Below, in pieces: positions 51,772-60,385 of a stretch of 64,000 nt of DNA. Position 1 is the stretch's first letter; the number at the start of each line of letters is the position of its first letter. The notes beneath the pieces are model-generated. The model did no database searches. It was not told where the DNA came from and saw nothing but the letters and a program-made list of their open reading frames with translations. Position numbers and translations under genes: made by a program. This stretch comes from Terribacillus saccharophilus. Lineage in GTDB: Bacteria; Bacillota; Bacilli; Bacillales; Amphibacillaceae. Location of the stretch: positions 1-64,000 of the forward strand of contig NZ_NPBJ01000016.1 of the NCBI RefSeq assembly GCF_002272075.1. Direction: 5' to 3'.

Positions 51772-52947
51772 ATGAGAAATGCGTACAGTTTTTGGATTTT
51801 AGTCAGTATTGTCGCAGTCTCCGGTTTTAGCCAAGGGCTGCTGCTTCCGCTGATTGCCATCATATTCGAACAGGATGGCCTTTCCTCATCTATGAATGGT
51901 CTTAATGCAGTTGCCATCTACATCGGTATCTTACTTGTATCGCCATTCATGGAAGCTCCGTTGCGTAAATTCGGTTATCGGCCAGTCATTATGGCAGGTG
52001 GGCTAATCGTCGTCGTAGCACTTCTCGCTTTTCCATTATGGAAGTCATTTTGGTTCTGGTTTGTTCTGCGTCTGTTGATTGGTATTGGTGACAATGCCCT
52101 TCATTTCGGCACACAGACATGGATTACATCATCATCGCCTGAAAAAGTACGAGGTCGGAATATTTCGATTTATGGACTTTTCTTTGGAATTGGCTTTGCT
52201 GTCGGTCCGCTTATGACTTCACTTGTTAAAGTTTCAGAATCTTTGCCATTCATTTTATCTGGTGCTCTTTGTTTGATCGCTTGGGTCACTCTTTTCCAGC
52301 TGCGGAATGAGTTTCCAACGGAAGAAAACACACAATCCGCACAGCAGCAAGGACTTCTGAAGCGGTTCGGCTCGACCTTGAAATATGCATGGGTCGCTTT
52401 CCTGCCGCCGCTTGGCTATGGCTTCTTGGAATCTTCTTTGAACGGAAGCTTTCCTATCTATGGCTTACGCCAGGACATCGGTGTGTCGGAAGTATCCATC
52501 TTGCTTACCGGATTCGCCATTGGCGGAATCGTTTTTCAGATACCGCTTGGTATGCTCAGCGATAAATTTGGACGGAAGTACACACTTTTGACGGTAATAC
52601 TTCTTGGGACAGTCTTTTTTGGAACTGCCGCATTTACAGAACAGCATTATATTGCCCTGTTCATCTGTTTATTTGCAGCTGGTATGTCCTTAGGGTCCAC
52701 CTTCTCGCTTGGGATAAGCTATATGACAGATTTAACTCCTAGGCATTTGCTTCCGACAGGCAATTTGCTTTGCAGTATAACCTTTAGTATCGGGAGTCTT
52801 GGCGGACCTTACATCAGTGGGGTATTTATCGAGAAAATGCCACATCTCAGTTTCTTTTTCATCATGACGGTCATTTTCGCTGGTATCTTTGCAACACTGC
52901 TCGTTCACGCGATTTTCACCAAACATGCTGTTGTAGCGGAACAGTAA
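51772..52947 (+). CDS. yfkF: MFS transporter, YfkF-like
   Basis: A 391-residue major facilitator with twelve hydrophobic helices. The loop motif between helices 2 and 3 is EAPLRKFGYRPV and its repeat between 8 and 9 is GMLSDKFGRKYTLL. It is similar in length and position to B. subtilis YfkF, which also lies near yfkD. The ATG at 51772 follows AGGGG. The substrate is unknown; drug efflux is one possibility. Confidence 0.8.
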   Translation: MRNAYSFWILVSIVAVSGFSQGLLLPLIAIIFEQDGLSSSMNGLNAVAIYIGILLVSPFMEAPLRKFGYRPVIMAGGLIVVVALLAFPLWKSFWFWFVLRLLIGIGDNALHFGTQTWITSSSPEKVRGRNISIYGLFFGIGFAVGPLMTSLVKVSESLPFILSGALCLIAWVTLFQLRNEFPTEENTQSAQQQGLLKRFGSTLKYAWVAFLPPLGYGFLESSLNGSFPIYGLRQDIGVSEVSILLTGFAIGGIVFQIPLGMLSDKFGRKYTLLTVILLGTVFFGTAAFTEQHYIALFICLFAAGMSLGSTFSLGISYMTDLTPRHLLPTGNLLCSITFSIGSLGGPYISGVFIEKMPHLSFFFIMTVIFAGIFATLLVHAIFTKHAVVAEQ

Positions 52948-52980
52948 AAAGGGATGCGCCCACTGGGCACATCCCTTTTT
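52946..52980. terminator. Bidirectional terminator between the MFS gene and the amino-acid ABC operon
   Basis: AAAAAGGGATG with inner GCCC/GGGC pairs with CATCCCTTTTT between convergent stops. Confidence 0.9.
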
Positions 52981-53668
52981 AATTGATGTATCGGGAGAAT
53001 CGCTTCTCCAGACGTTCCTGGAAATAAGAAATAATAATACAAAGCGGCCAATATACAAGCGCCACCGTAATGTACATTGTCATGGAGTCAAAAGTACGGC
53101 CAGCTACAATCTGCGCCTTTTGGAACATTTCCGGCACCGTAATGACTGCTGCCAGACTCGTTGCTTTCACCAAATCAAGGAATACATTTGTAAGCGGCGG
53201 CATTGCTACTCGCGCTGCTTGCGGGACAATGACCCGAGTCAATGTCTGCCAGTAGTTAAGACCAAGCGCATAGGAGGACTCCCATTGGCCATAAGCAATA
53301 CTGTTCAGCGCCCCTCTGTTTACCTCGGCAATATAAGCCGCACTATTCAATCCGAAAGCAAGAACAGCACAGGTAAAAGCATCCAGCCTAATCTGTACAA
53401 CTGGTAATCCTTGATACAGGATGAACAAAAACACCAATATCGGCGTCCCGCGCATAAAGGAAATATAAAACCGTGCAGGCCATCGAAGGAGAAAGAATCT
53501 CGAACTTCGACCAATCGCAAGGAAAAACCCGAGAAGCAGTCCCATAGCCATACCAGCGAAAGCAACTGCTATCGTCATTGGCAATCCTTCAAGTATGAAA
53601 GGAAGGTTCTCCCAAGCTAATTCCGCATCAAAAAATTTGCCGATATCCACCAGCTCAAATGGTATCAT
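52979..53668 (-). CDS. Amino-acid ABC transporter permease (HisM/GlnP type)
   Basis: A 229-residue polar amino-acid permease. The HisMQ-type features include FIRGTPILV-like FMRGTPILVFLFILYQGLP, SAAYIAEVNRGAL and the EAA loop SYALGLNYWQTLTRVIVPQAARVAMPPLTN. Five hydrophobic helices are visible. The start overlaps the stop of the second binding-protein gene (ATGA). No cognate ATPase gene follows; transcription ends at the terminator. Confidence 0.92.
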   Translation of the reverse strand: MIPFELVDIGKFFDAELAWENLPFILEGLPMTIAVAFAGMAMGLLLGFFLAIGRSSRFFLLRWPARFYISFMRGTPILVFLFILYQGLPVVQIRLDAFTCAVLAFGLNSAAYIAEVNRGALNSIAYGQWESSYALGLNYWQTLTRVIVPQAARVAMPPLTNVFLDLVKATSLAAVITVPEMFQKAQIVAGRTFDSMTMYITVALVYWPLCIIISYFQERLEKRFSRYIN

Positions 53669-54549
53669 TTCTCTTCTTCCTGCTGTTGTTCCAATACCTC
53701 ATCCACTGTTGGAATATCCTCATCCGGCTGCTTTGAAACATCTGCACCACCGAAGAATTCCTCGGATAGCTTCGTCAACGTACCGTCTTCCCTCATTTCA
53801 CTCAGAACCTTGTCCACTTGTTTCTTTAACTCCGTTGCTTCCTTCGGCATAATTGCAGCATTGGCTGTTTCATCGAATTTAAAATCAGGATGGATCGTTA
53901 TATTGAAGTCCGAGAATGCTTGCAGCGCCAAGGATTGAAGATAATAATCATTGATGATTAAATCTGTACGTCCATTATCGACATCACGTAAATAAACATC
54001 ATTTGTTGTATTCCCATACGCTACTACTTCAGCACCTAATTCCTCAGCAATTTCACTATAGCCAGTCGTTGCCTCACCGCCAGCCTTTTTACCTTTCAAA
54101 TCCTCTAATGAATTGATGCCGGAAAGGTCATCTTTACGGACAATCATTGTTGTGTAGGAATACTTGTACGGTTCACTATACGCGAATTTTCCCTTCCGCT
54201 CATCCGTCACACCAATATCATTGGCAGCAAGATCAACTCGTCCGTTTTGGACCGAAGCGAGCATGTTATTAAAATCAGAAGTCTTGAATTCCACTTCCAA
54301 ATCCAGACGTTTCGCGATTTCTTTGATTACCTCTACATCATATCCAGTAATGTCATCCGAACCTTCCGGATAATAGCTTGCCGGATACAAAGTTCCAGAC
54401 GTTCCAACTGTAATTTTTCCGGAGTCTTGAATAGCTTCCCATACTTTATCTTCCGATGCTTGCTCAGCACTATCATCGTTAGAAGAACCGCAAGCACTTA
54501 AAACAAGCACAGCCAGCAAGCTGCAAAATACAAGTAATCGTTTCTTCAT
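53665..54549 (-). CDS. Amino-acid ABC transporter substrate-binding lipoprotein (copy 2)
   Basis: A 294-residue family-3 solute-binding lipoprotein. The lipobox is LVLSACGS at about residues 13-20, followed by the binding domain with ITVGTSGTLYPASYY, ITGYDVEVIKEIAKRLDLEVEF and the NNMLASVQNGRVDLAANDIGVT segment. It is nearly the same protein as the preceding gene over most of its length. It resembles cystine/polar amino-acid binders such as TcyA. The ATG follows GGAGAAACATTATA. Confidence 0.92.
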   Translation of the reverse strand: MKKRLLVFCSLLAVLVLSACGSSNDDSAEQASEDKVWEAIQDSGKITVGTSGTLYPASYYPEGSDDITGYDVEVIKEIAKRLDLEVEFKTSDFNNMLASVQNGRVDLAANDIGVTDERKGKFAYSEPYKYSYTTMIVRKDDLSGINSLEDLKGKKAGGEATTGYSEIAEELGAEVVAYGNTTNDVYLRDVDNGRTDLIINDYYLQSLALQAFSDFNITIHPDFKFDETANAAIMPKEATELKKQVDKVLSEMREDGTLTKLSEEFFGGADVSKQPDEDIPTVDEVLEQQQEEEK

Positions 54550-54572
54550 TATAATGTTTCTCCTTTTTCGAA

Positions 54573-55454
54573 TCACTTATTGCCTTCTTGTTCCAGCAAT
54601 TCATCTACTGTTGGTAATTCTTCATCTGGCTTCTGTGAAACATCCGCTCCGCCATAGAATTCCTCTGACAACTTAGACAATGTACCATCTTCCCGCATTT
54701 CGTCAAGAGCCTTGTCCATTTGTTTTTTAAGCTCTGGGGCATCTTTCGAAAGAATCGCACCTTGTTCAATTTGGTCAAATTTGAAATCCGGGTGAATCAT
54801 GATGTTGAAATCAGGAAAAGCCTGCAATGCCAAAGACTGCAAATAAAAGTCATTAATGATTAGGTCTGTCCTTCCATTATCCACATCACGCAAGTACACA
54901 TCATTTGTTGCATTGCTATATGTCACAACCTCTGCTCCAAGCTGCTCTGCAACCTTACTGTGATTTGTTGAAGCTTCTCCTCCAGCACGTTTTCCTTTTA
55001 AATCCGTCAAGCTGTGAATACCAGACAAATCATCTTTCCGTACGATCATGGATGTATAGGAATACTTATACGGCTCCGAGAAAGCGAATTGCTCTTTTCT
55101 TTCATCAGTAATCTCAATATCATTTGCTGCTACATCAATTCTTCCGTTTTGTACAGAAGCAAGCATGTTATTGAAGTCGGAAGTCTTAAATTCCACTTCC
55201 AAATCCAGACGCTTTGCAATTTCCCTAACTACTTCCACGTCATATCCTGTAAGCTCATCAGAACCATCAGGATAATAAGAAGCTGCAAATAATGTACCAG
55301 ATGTACCAACAACGAGTTTACCTGACTCCTGAATCTTTTCCCACGTCTTATCATTGCCAGCGCTTTCAGAGTTGCTGTCACCATTTGTTCCACAAGCTCC
55401 CAAAAGAAGCACAATTACAAATAAACTACATATAATACCTAATCTTTTCTTCAC
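54573..55454 (-). CDS. Amino-acid ABC transporter substrate-binding lipoprotein (copy 1)
   Basis: A 293-residue lipoprotein with lipobox LLLGACGT. It is very similar to the downstream copy (shared LDLEVEFKTSDFNNMLASVQNGR and RDVDNGRTDLIIND), so it arose by tandem duplication. Differences cluster in binding-pocket regions (for example TNHSKVAEQL against TGYSEIAEEL). The start is read as GTG 55454, giving the normal VKKRLGI lipoprotein start; GTG 55466 is too close to GGGGAGA. It heads the operon. Confidence 0.9.
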   Translation of the reverse strand: MKKRLGIICSLFVIVLLLGACGTNGDSNSESAGNDKTWEKIQESGKLVVGTSGTLFAASYYPDGSDELTGYDVEVVREIAKRLDLEVEFKTSDFNNMLASVQNGRIDVAANDIEITDERKEQFAFSEPYKYSYTSMIVRKDDLSGIHSLTDLKGKRAGGEASTNHSKVAEQLGAEVVTYSNATNDVYLRDVDNGRTDLIINDFYLQSLALQAFPDFNIMIHPDFKFDQIEQGAILSKDAPELKKQMDKALDEMREDGTLSKLSEEFYGGADVSQKPDEELPTVDELLEQEGNK

Positions 55455-55642
55455 GAAGTCACACACTCTCCCCTTGTTTTATTTTAATATATCCTAAAAG
55501 ATAACAGGTAATCTCCACTATTTCAATATTTTTCTGAACTGTTTCACTTTTAATTCTAAACTGTTATATATCTATATAAAATTTATTATTTTTTTATATT
55601 GATTTTAATCTAGCAATAGAATATAGTGAAATTACTATTAAA

Positions 55643-55657
55643 TTATAATAATTATAA
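55643..55657 (+). promoter_or_regulatory. PerR box upstream of the metal ATPase gene
   Basis: TTATAATAATTATAA is an exact 7-1-7 match to the B. subtilis PerR box TTATAATNATTATAA. It lies 38 bases before the ATPase start codon. The Fur consensus TGATAATNATTATCA differs at the second and the second-last position, so PerR fits better. Confidence 0.85.
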
Positions 55658-55695
55658 ACAAGCTACATATATATTTCTAGGGAGGGTATAAACAT

Positions 55696-57531
55696 ATGAA
55701 AAAACATTTAGAACTAATTGCTGCTTTAGTTAGTGGTGCCCTTATTCTCATCACCTATTTCACTTTCCACGGAACAGAAGCTGCACCTTTTCTTTATACT
55801 GCAGCATATCTCATCGGAGGATTCTTTAAAGCGAAGGAAGGTATTACAGAAACTATTACGGAACGGAAACTTAATGTAGAGATGCTGATGATTTTCGCGG
55901 CTATAGGGGCAAGCTTTATCGGCCATTGGCTGGAAGGTGCCTTGCTTATTTTCATTTTCGCCCTTTCTGGTGCTTTAGAAACTTATACAGAGAATAGAAG
56001 TAGTCAGGAATTACGTGCACTGCTAACCCTACAGCCAGATGAAGCAACCAGATTAATCGCTGGTAGGAAAGAGAGAATTTCTATTGATCAGCTTCAAGTC
56101 GATGATCGTATACTCGTACTGCCTGGACAACGTATTCCGGCTGATGGAATCATTTTAAAAGGAACGACAAGCATTGACGAAAGTGCCATTACCGGAGAAG
56201 GTATACCAGTAACAAAAACAGAAGGACATGAAGTTTTCGCCAGCACTGTCAATAGCAGTGCAGTATTGGAAATACGTGTCACAAAGCCCTCAGATGAAAC
56301 ATTGTTCCAACGCATCATCACGATGGTGCAAACGGCTCAGGAACAAAAATCACCCGCACAGCATTTCATAGAGCGATTCGAAGGCCCCTATGTCAAAACT
56401 GTTTTGCTGTTAGTTCTGCTCGTCATCCTGGTTCCACCTTTTATAACAAATTGGTCATTTACCGAGTCATTTTACCGTGCCATGATCCTGCTTGTCGTCG
56501 CCTCTCCATGTGCACTGGTAGCATCGGTCATGCCAGCAACCTTATCAGCTATCTCGAAAGGAGCAAGAAACGGGATATTAGTCAAAGGTGGTTCGCATCT
56601 GGAAACACTCGGACGAGTAAAAGCTGTAGCATTCGATAAAACAGGCAGTTTAACAGTCGGGAAGCCATCTGTCACAGATTTTCTTGTCAGCAAAACTGCT
56701 GAAGCATCCCTTGTGCTTAAAGCAGCTTATGCTATACAATCTCAGTCCTCACATCCTCTAGCTAAAGCTGTTGCTGCTTATGCACATGCTGATAATATCA
56801 ACCAAGCGGAGCAAGTAACCGATACTGCCGGGCAAGGAATGCATGGGATATGGCAGGGACAGAAATGGCGGATCGGAAAAATTTCTTATATGCAGAATCC
56901 AGCTGATCAAGATTTAACCGATCAAGCTAATGCATTGGCCGCTGCCGGCAAATCCCTTGTTTATATCGAGAACGAATACGGATTAGCCGGTGTATTTGCT
57001 CTGCAGGATACGATAAGACCAGAGGCAAAAGCAGCTATCCGTTCCTTATCCAAGCTTGGCATTTCCACTATCATGCTTACAGGTGATAACGACCAGACTG
57101 CAAAAGCTATTGCCAAAGAAGCAGGTATTACAATGTATCGCGCCAACTGCCTGCCTGATGAAAAGGTTGCGGAAATCAAGAAACTGGAAAGCAGCTACGG
57201 TACAATAGCCATGGTAGGCGATGGAATTAATGATGCCCCTGCCCTTGCTACTGCTCAAGTTGGAATTGCCATGGGCAATGGAACCGACGCTGCACTGGAG
57301 ACAGCTGATATGGTCCTGATTAAAAATGATTTAGGTAAGCTAGCCGATGCCGTCAAGCTTTCAAAGCGCATGCGGAAAATTATCAAGCAAAATGTCATCT
57401 TCTCCGTTTCCGTCATTTTATTACTTATACTGGCTAATATCAGTCAATATCTCGGTTTACCACTCGGTGTGGTCGGGCATGAAGGCAGTACAATCCTCGT
57501 CATATTGAATGGACTCCGACTCTTAAGGTAA
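55696..57531 (+). CDS. pfeT: P1B-type metal ATPase, PfeT/ZosA-like
   Basis: A 611-residue P-type ATPase without an N-terminal metal-binding domain. The sixth-helix motif is SPC (VVASPCALVAS) and a late helix has HEGSTILVILNGLRLL, both typical of the P1B-4 group that exports Fe(II), Co or Zn. Phosphorylation Asp is in FDKTGSLT (Ser where Thr is usual) and the hinge has MVGDGINDAPAL. B. subtilis PfeT is a PerR-controlled iron exporter, which fits the exact PerR box. The start follows GGGAGGGT. Confidence 0.88.
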   Translation: MKKHLELIAALVSGALILITYFTFHGTEAAPFLYTAAYLIGGFFKAKEGITETITERKLNVEMLMIFAAIGASFIGHWLEGALLIFIFALSGALETYTENRSSQELRALLTLQPDEATRLIAGRKERISIDQLQVDDRILVLPGQRIPADGIILKGTTSIDESAITGEGIPVTKTEGHEVFASTVNSSAVLEIRVTKPSDETLFQRIITMVQTAQEQKSPAQHFIERFEGPYVKTVLLLVLLVILVPPFITNWSFTESFYRAMILLVVASPCALVASVMPATLSAISKGARNGILVKGGSHLETLGRVKAVAFDKTGSLTVGKPSVTDFLVSKTAEASLVLKAAYAIQSQSSHPLAKAVAAYAHADNINQAEQVTDTAGQGMHGIWQGQKWRIGKISYMQNPADQDLTDQANALAAAGKSLVYIENEYGLAGVFALQDTIRPEAKAAIRSLSKLGISTIMLTGDNDQTAKAIAKEAGITMYRANCLPDEKVAEIKKLESSYGTIAMVGDGINDAPALATAQVGIAMGNGTDAALETADMVLIKNDLGKLADAVKLSKRMRKIIKQNVIFSVSVILLLILANISQYLGLPLGVVGHEGSTILVILNGLRLLR

Positions 57532-57563
57532 AAAAAACGGCTCCCTTATCAGGAAGCCGTTTT
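57531..57563 (+). terminator. Terminator after the metal ATPase gene
   Basis: AAAACGGCT pairs with AGCCGTTTT around a loop of about 12 bases, overlapping the stop of the convergent yfkH. Confidence 0.7.
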
Positions 57564-58370
57564 CGCTTTCTTCCGCTCATCCAGCATGGCGTTGATCTCA
57601 CCGCCAGTGATGATGATAATGCCAGAAAGATAAAACCAGATCATCAGGACGATGACTGCCCCAAGAGAACCGTATGTCGCGGAATAATTGCCAAAGTTAT
57701 CAACATAGAAGGAGAATAACAGGGATGCAAGCATCCAGCCAATTGACGCGACGGCTGCTCCAACCATCGATTCTTTGATCGAGATTTTCTTACTTGGCGC
57801 TAGTACATATAATGCAAGCAATACAATGAAGAATATTACAAAAGAAATCACCCAGCGCAAAGCACCCCATACAGTTAGGAAACCATCATCCAATCCGAAG
57901 AATGAAAAGATGTAAATACCGATTGATTTACCGAAGATTGGCAGTAAGAATGCTACCGCGATGACGAGTACCATAGCGATTGTAAGTACTACAGCTACTC
58001 CTCTGGCTACGATGAAGGATCTATCTTCATTGACGTCATATGCCTTATTCAAAGCACGTATGATGGCATTGACACCATTTGATGCCGACCAGAGTGTTGC
58101 TAAGATACCAATGGACAATAGACCGCCGTTCCGATCATTGACCAGACCCGTTATATTTTCTTCCAGCAAATCCATGGTCGAATCAGGTGCGAATGTTGAT
58201 AATGTATTCATGATATCTTGTTGACTGACCGGCAAGAATGCGATCAAGGATACAAGAAAAATGATAAACGGAAATAGTGATAGTAATAAAAAATAAGCCA
58301 GCTGGGCAGACAATCCAGTAACTTCATCATTACCGATTCTCTGCCCAAGCTGTTTTAAAAAGCTCCCCAT
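57549..58370 (-). CDS. yfkH: YihY/BrkB family membrane protein YfkH
   Basis: A 273-residue membrane protein of the YihY/virulence factor BrkB family with about six helices. Family segments are GLSAQLAYFLLLSLFPFIIFLVS at the N terminus, LWSASNGVNAIIRALNKAYDV in the middle and GSLGAVIVLMIWFYLSGIIIITGGEINA at the end. It is not an RNase, despite older names. It is the last gene of the yfkJIH operon, as in B. subtilis. The start follows GAAGGAGGAGG. Confidence 0.9.
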   Translation of the reverse strand: MGSFLKQLGQRIGNDEVTGLSAQLAYFLLLSLFPFIIFLVSLIAFLPVSQQDIMNTLSTFAPDSTMDLLEENITGLVNDRNGGLLSIGILATLWSASNGVNAIIRALNKAYDVNEDRSFIVARGVAVVLTIAMVLVIAVAFLLPIFGKSIGIYIFSFFGLDDGFLTVWGALRWVISFVIFFIVLLALYVLAPSKKISIKESMVGAAVASIGWMLASLLFSFYVDNFGNYSATYGSLGAVIVLMIWFYLSGIIIITGGEINAMLDERKKAKTAS

Positions 58371-58407
58371 GGTTCCTCCTCCTTCTCTCTCTAAAGCCGC
58401 CTTTTCT

Positions 58408-58755
58408 TTATCTGGCTGCTACTGTATTACCACCGCTTGCCAATTGTTTCGGACGCTGTCCGGCTGGCAGTTCGATCTGATCGTCGAGCTTACTTACCTT
58501 CTGCAGTGCATGTTGGACTTCCTCCAGTCCTCTCAAGCCTTTATCAGCTGAAGTAGATACACTGGTCGCCACTCGAGCGTAGGAAGTTTTAACATCCTCC
58601 ACGAAAACACCTGGATTACGAAGGTAGAACACCGCTTCAGAACCTGCACGCATCAAATTGCCGCGTACATGCTCCCTAGTCTGTGCATCACATAACGAAA
58701 TCAAGCCGCCGACTGTAGCACCAATCGTTAAACCTAACGTGAATTTACTTTTCAT
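58408..58755 (-). CDS. yfkI: YtxH-like protein YfkI
   Basis: A 115-residue protein with an N-terminal hydrophobic, Gly-rich anchor (FTLGLTIGATVGGLISL) and a helical, charged remainder, the pattern of YtxH/gas-vesicle-like general stress proteins. It occupies the yfkI position between yfkJ and yfkH. Its ATG overlaps the yfkJ stop (TGATG). Molecular function is unknown. Confidence 0.8.
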   Translation of the reverse strand: MKSKFTLGLTIGATVGGLISLCDAQTREHVRGNLMRAGSEAVFYLRNPGVFVEDVKTSYARVATSVSTSADKGLRGLEEVQHALQKVSKLDDQIELPAGQRPKQLASGGNTVAAR

Positions 58756-59234
58756 CAAACCGGCTCCTTCCATTCTGTCTGTTGTTTTATTGTCTCGCAC
58801 AATTCCGCACACCCAGCCTCGAGCATCTCATACACAGCTTCAAATTCATCAGTGAAGAATGGGTCATCGACATCCTCTCCAGCACGCTCCGGAAGAAGAT
58901 CTGAAAAAAGCTGATAACGCGACGTATGAGCAGGAGCTATAGCAGATATATCCTGCAAATTAAGCTGATCCATCACAATGATGTAATCGTAGGCTTCCAA
59001 GTGCTCTGCCAGGATTTGCTTTGCCTGATGGTTAACTATCGAAATGCCCTTTTGTCCGAGAAGCTCACGAGCAGAAGGATGCATTTCCTTTCCTTCATGC
59101 CAGTGACCGATACCAGCTGAGTCGACTGTAACAAATTCAGATAGACTTGCTTCCTCTATCCGTTTGCGGAAAATCGCCTCAGCCATCGGCGAGCGACAGA
59201 TATTGCCCAAAGAAATAAACAACACATTTATCAT
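58755..59234 (-). CDS. yfkJ: LMW protein tyrosine phosphatase homologue YfkJ with Ser at the nucleophile
   Basis: A 159-residue low-molecular-weight phosphotyrosine phosphatase fold. The P-loop, normally CLGNICRSP, reads SLGNICRSP, so the catalytic Cys is Ser8 (codon TCT, 59211-59213). The P-loop Arg and the general-acid Asp in DVDDPFFTDEF are intact. Cys-to-Ser mutants of this family bind substrate but do not turn it over, so this protein is probably inactive as a phosphatase. It leads the yfkJIH operon and has a sigma-B-like promoter. Confidence 0.9.
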   Translation of the reverse strand: MINVLFISLGNICRSPMAEAIFRKRIEEASLSEFVTVDSAGIGHWHEGKEMHPSARELLGQKGISIVNHQAKQILAEHLEAYDYIIVMDQLNLQDISAIAPAHTSRYQLFSDLLPERAGEDVDDPFFTDEFEAVYEMLEAGCAELCETIKQQTEWKEPV

Positions 59235-59288
59235 TCACTCAACTCCCTCGTTTTATAAATGTGAAAATGTGCGAATGTCTGGTATTCC

Positions 59289-59314
59289 ATTCCCCCTAGA
59301 ACAACGGTTCAAAC
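59289..59314 (-). promoter_or_regulatory. Sigma-B-type promoter of yfkJIH
   Basis: On the minus strand GTTTGA (59309-59314) and GGGAAT (59289-59294) are exactly 14 bases apart. Both fit the sigma-B consensus (GTTTAA-N14-GGGWAW) with one mismatch in the -35. The yfkJIH operon of B. subtilis is a sigma-B operon. Confidence 0.65.
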
Positions 59315-59358
59315 GACAGTGTCCATGCTATAATATGGAAAAGGAAAGGGTGATAGTA

Positions 59359-60384
59359 GTGTCGACCATTTATCCAAGCGCTTTAACTCTTAACTCCACC
59401 TTCGCAATTACCGCTCCATCCAGCGGAGTTCCTGCTCCATTGCATTACAAAATACATAAAGCTAAAAGTCAGCTGGAAAAACTCTGTGCCCATGTAGTCA
59501 TCGGAGAAACTGTCTGGACACAGCAAGCGGCAAGAAGCAGTTCTGCTGAAACTAGAGCAAACGAGCTGATGACCTATCTGACCGATCCCGCAATTGATGC
59601 CATTATGCCGCCATGGGGCGGAGAGCTGCTTGTACAAGTATTGCCTAGGCTGGATTGGGACAAGCTATCCAAGAGCAAACCGACATGGCTGATTGGTTAT
59701 TCTGACACAAGCACACTTTTATGCAGCTATACACTCCAGACGAATATTGCATCTGCCCATGCGACTAATTTCTTTGATTTGAATATGGAAGCACTCGATG
59801 AAACGACAAAGCAATGGCATAAGATATTATCGGCACCATCCCGCAAACACGTTGTTCAGCACTCCTCCCTTATGTATCAATCTTCATGGGACGCGCTTTT
59901 TGAACTAGATAATCCTTCGGGTTTCGATTTGGATAGCAGTACAGAATGGAAATCCACGACAAATGAAGCTGTATCCTTTACTGGTCGCTTAATTGGCGGC
60001 TGTCTGAATACATTGACGACCATAGCCGGGACGAAATTTGCACCAATCAAGGAGTGGCGAAAATCTTTTAAAGAAGACACAATCGTCTACTTGGAATGGT
60101 TGGATTGGGATACAGCAGAAGCTTACCGGAATCTTTGGCATCTGAAGGAGCACGACTGGTTCGATGGAGCAAGTGGCTTACTAATCGGCAGGCCTTCTCG
60201 GAGCAATCCTTCAGAGGATTATACAGATAAACAGATGATCCATGAATTTGCAGATGAAATTGGCCTGCCCATTATCTTTGATGCTGATATCGGGCATATG
60301 CCCCCGCAGTTCACAATGATTAATGGTGCACTTGCAACAGTTTCCTTTCAGAATAAAAGCGGAACCCTGACTTATTTGGAATAA
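59359..60384 (+). CDS. S66 family LD-carboxypeptidase/MccF-like protein
   Basis: A 341-residue serine peptidase of family S66. The nucleophile Ser is in LIGYSDTSTLL, the Glu in VYLEWLDWDTAEA and the His in DADIGHMPPQ. Other members cleave the L,D bond of muropeptides or the microcin C7 toxin moiety (MccF); the long insertion pattern here is nearer MccF. TATAAT at 59328-59333 is probably its -10, so an ATG at 59335 is not transcribed as a start and GTG 59359 is used. Confidence 0.88.
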   Translation: MSTIYPSALTLNSTFAITAPSSGVPAPLHYKIHKAKSQLEKLCAHVVIGETVWTQQAARSSSAETRANELMTYLTDPAIDAIMPPWGGELLVQVLPRLDWDKLSKSKPTWLIGYSDTSTLLCSYTLQTNIASAHATNFFDLNMEALDETTKQWHKILSAPSRKHVVQHSSLMYQSSWDALFELDNPSGFDLDSSTEWKSTTNEAVSFTGRLIGGCLNTLTTIAGTKFAPIKEWRKSFKEDTIVYLEWLDWDTAEAYRNLWHLKEHDWFDGASGLLIGRPSRSNPSEDYTDKQMIHEFADEIGLPIIFDADIGHMPPQFTMINGALATVSFQNKSGTLTYLE

Positions 60385-60385
60385 A

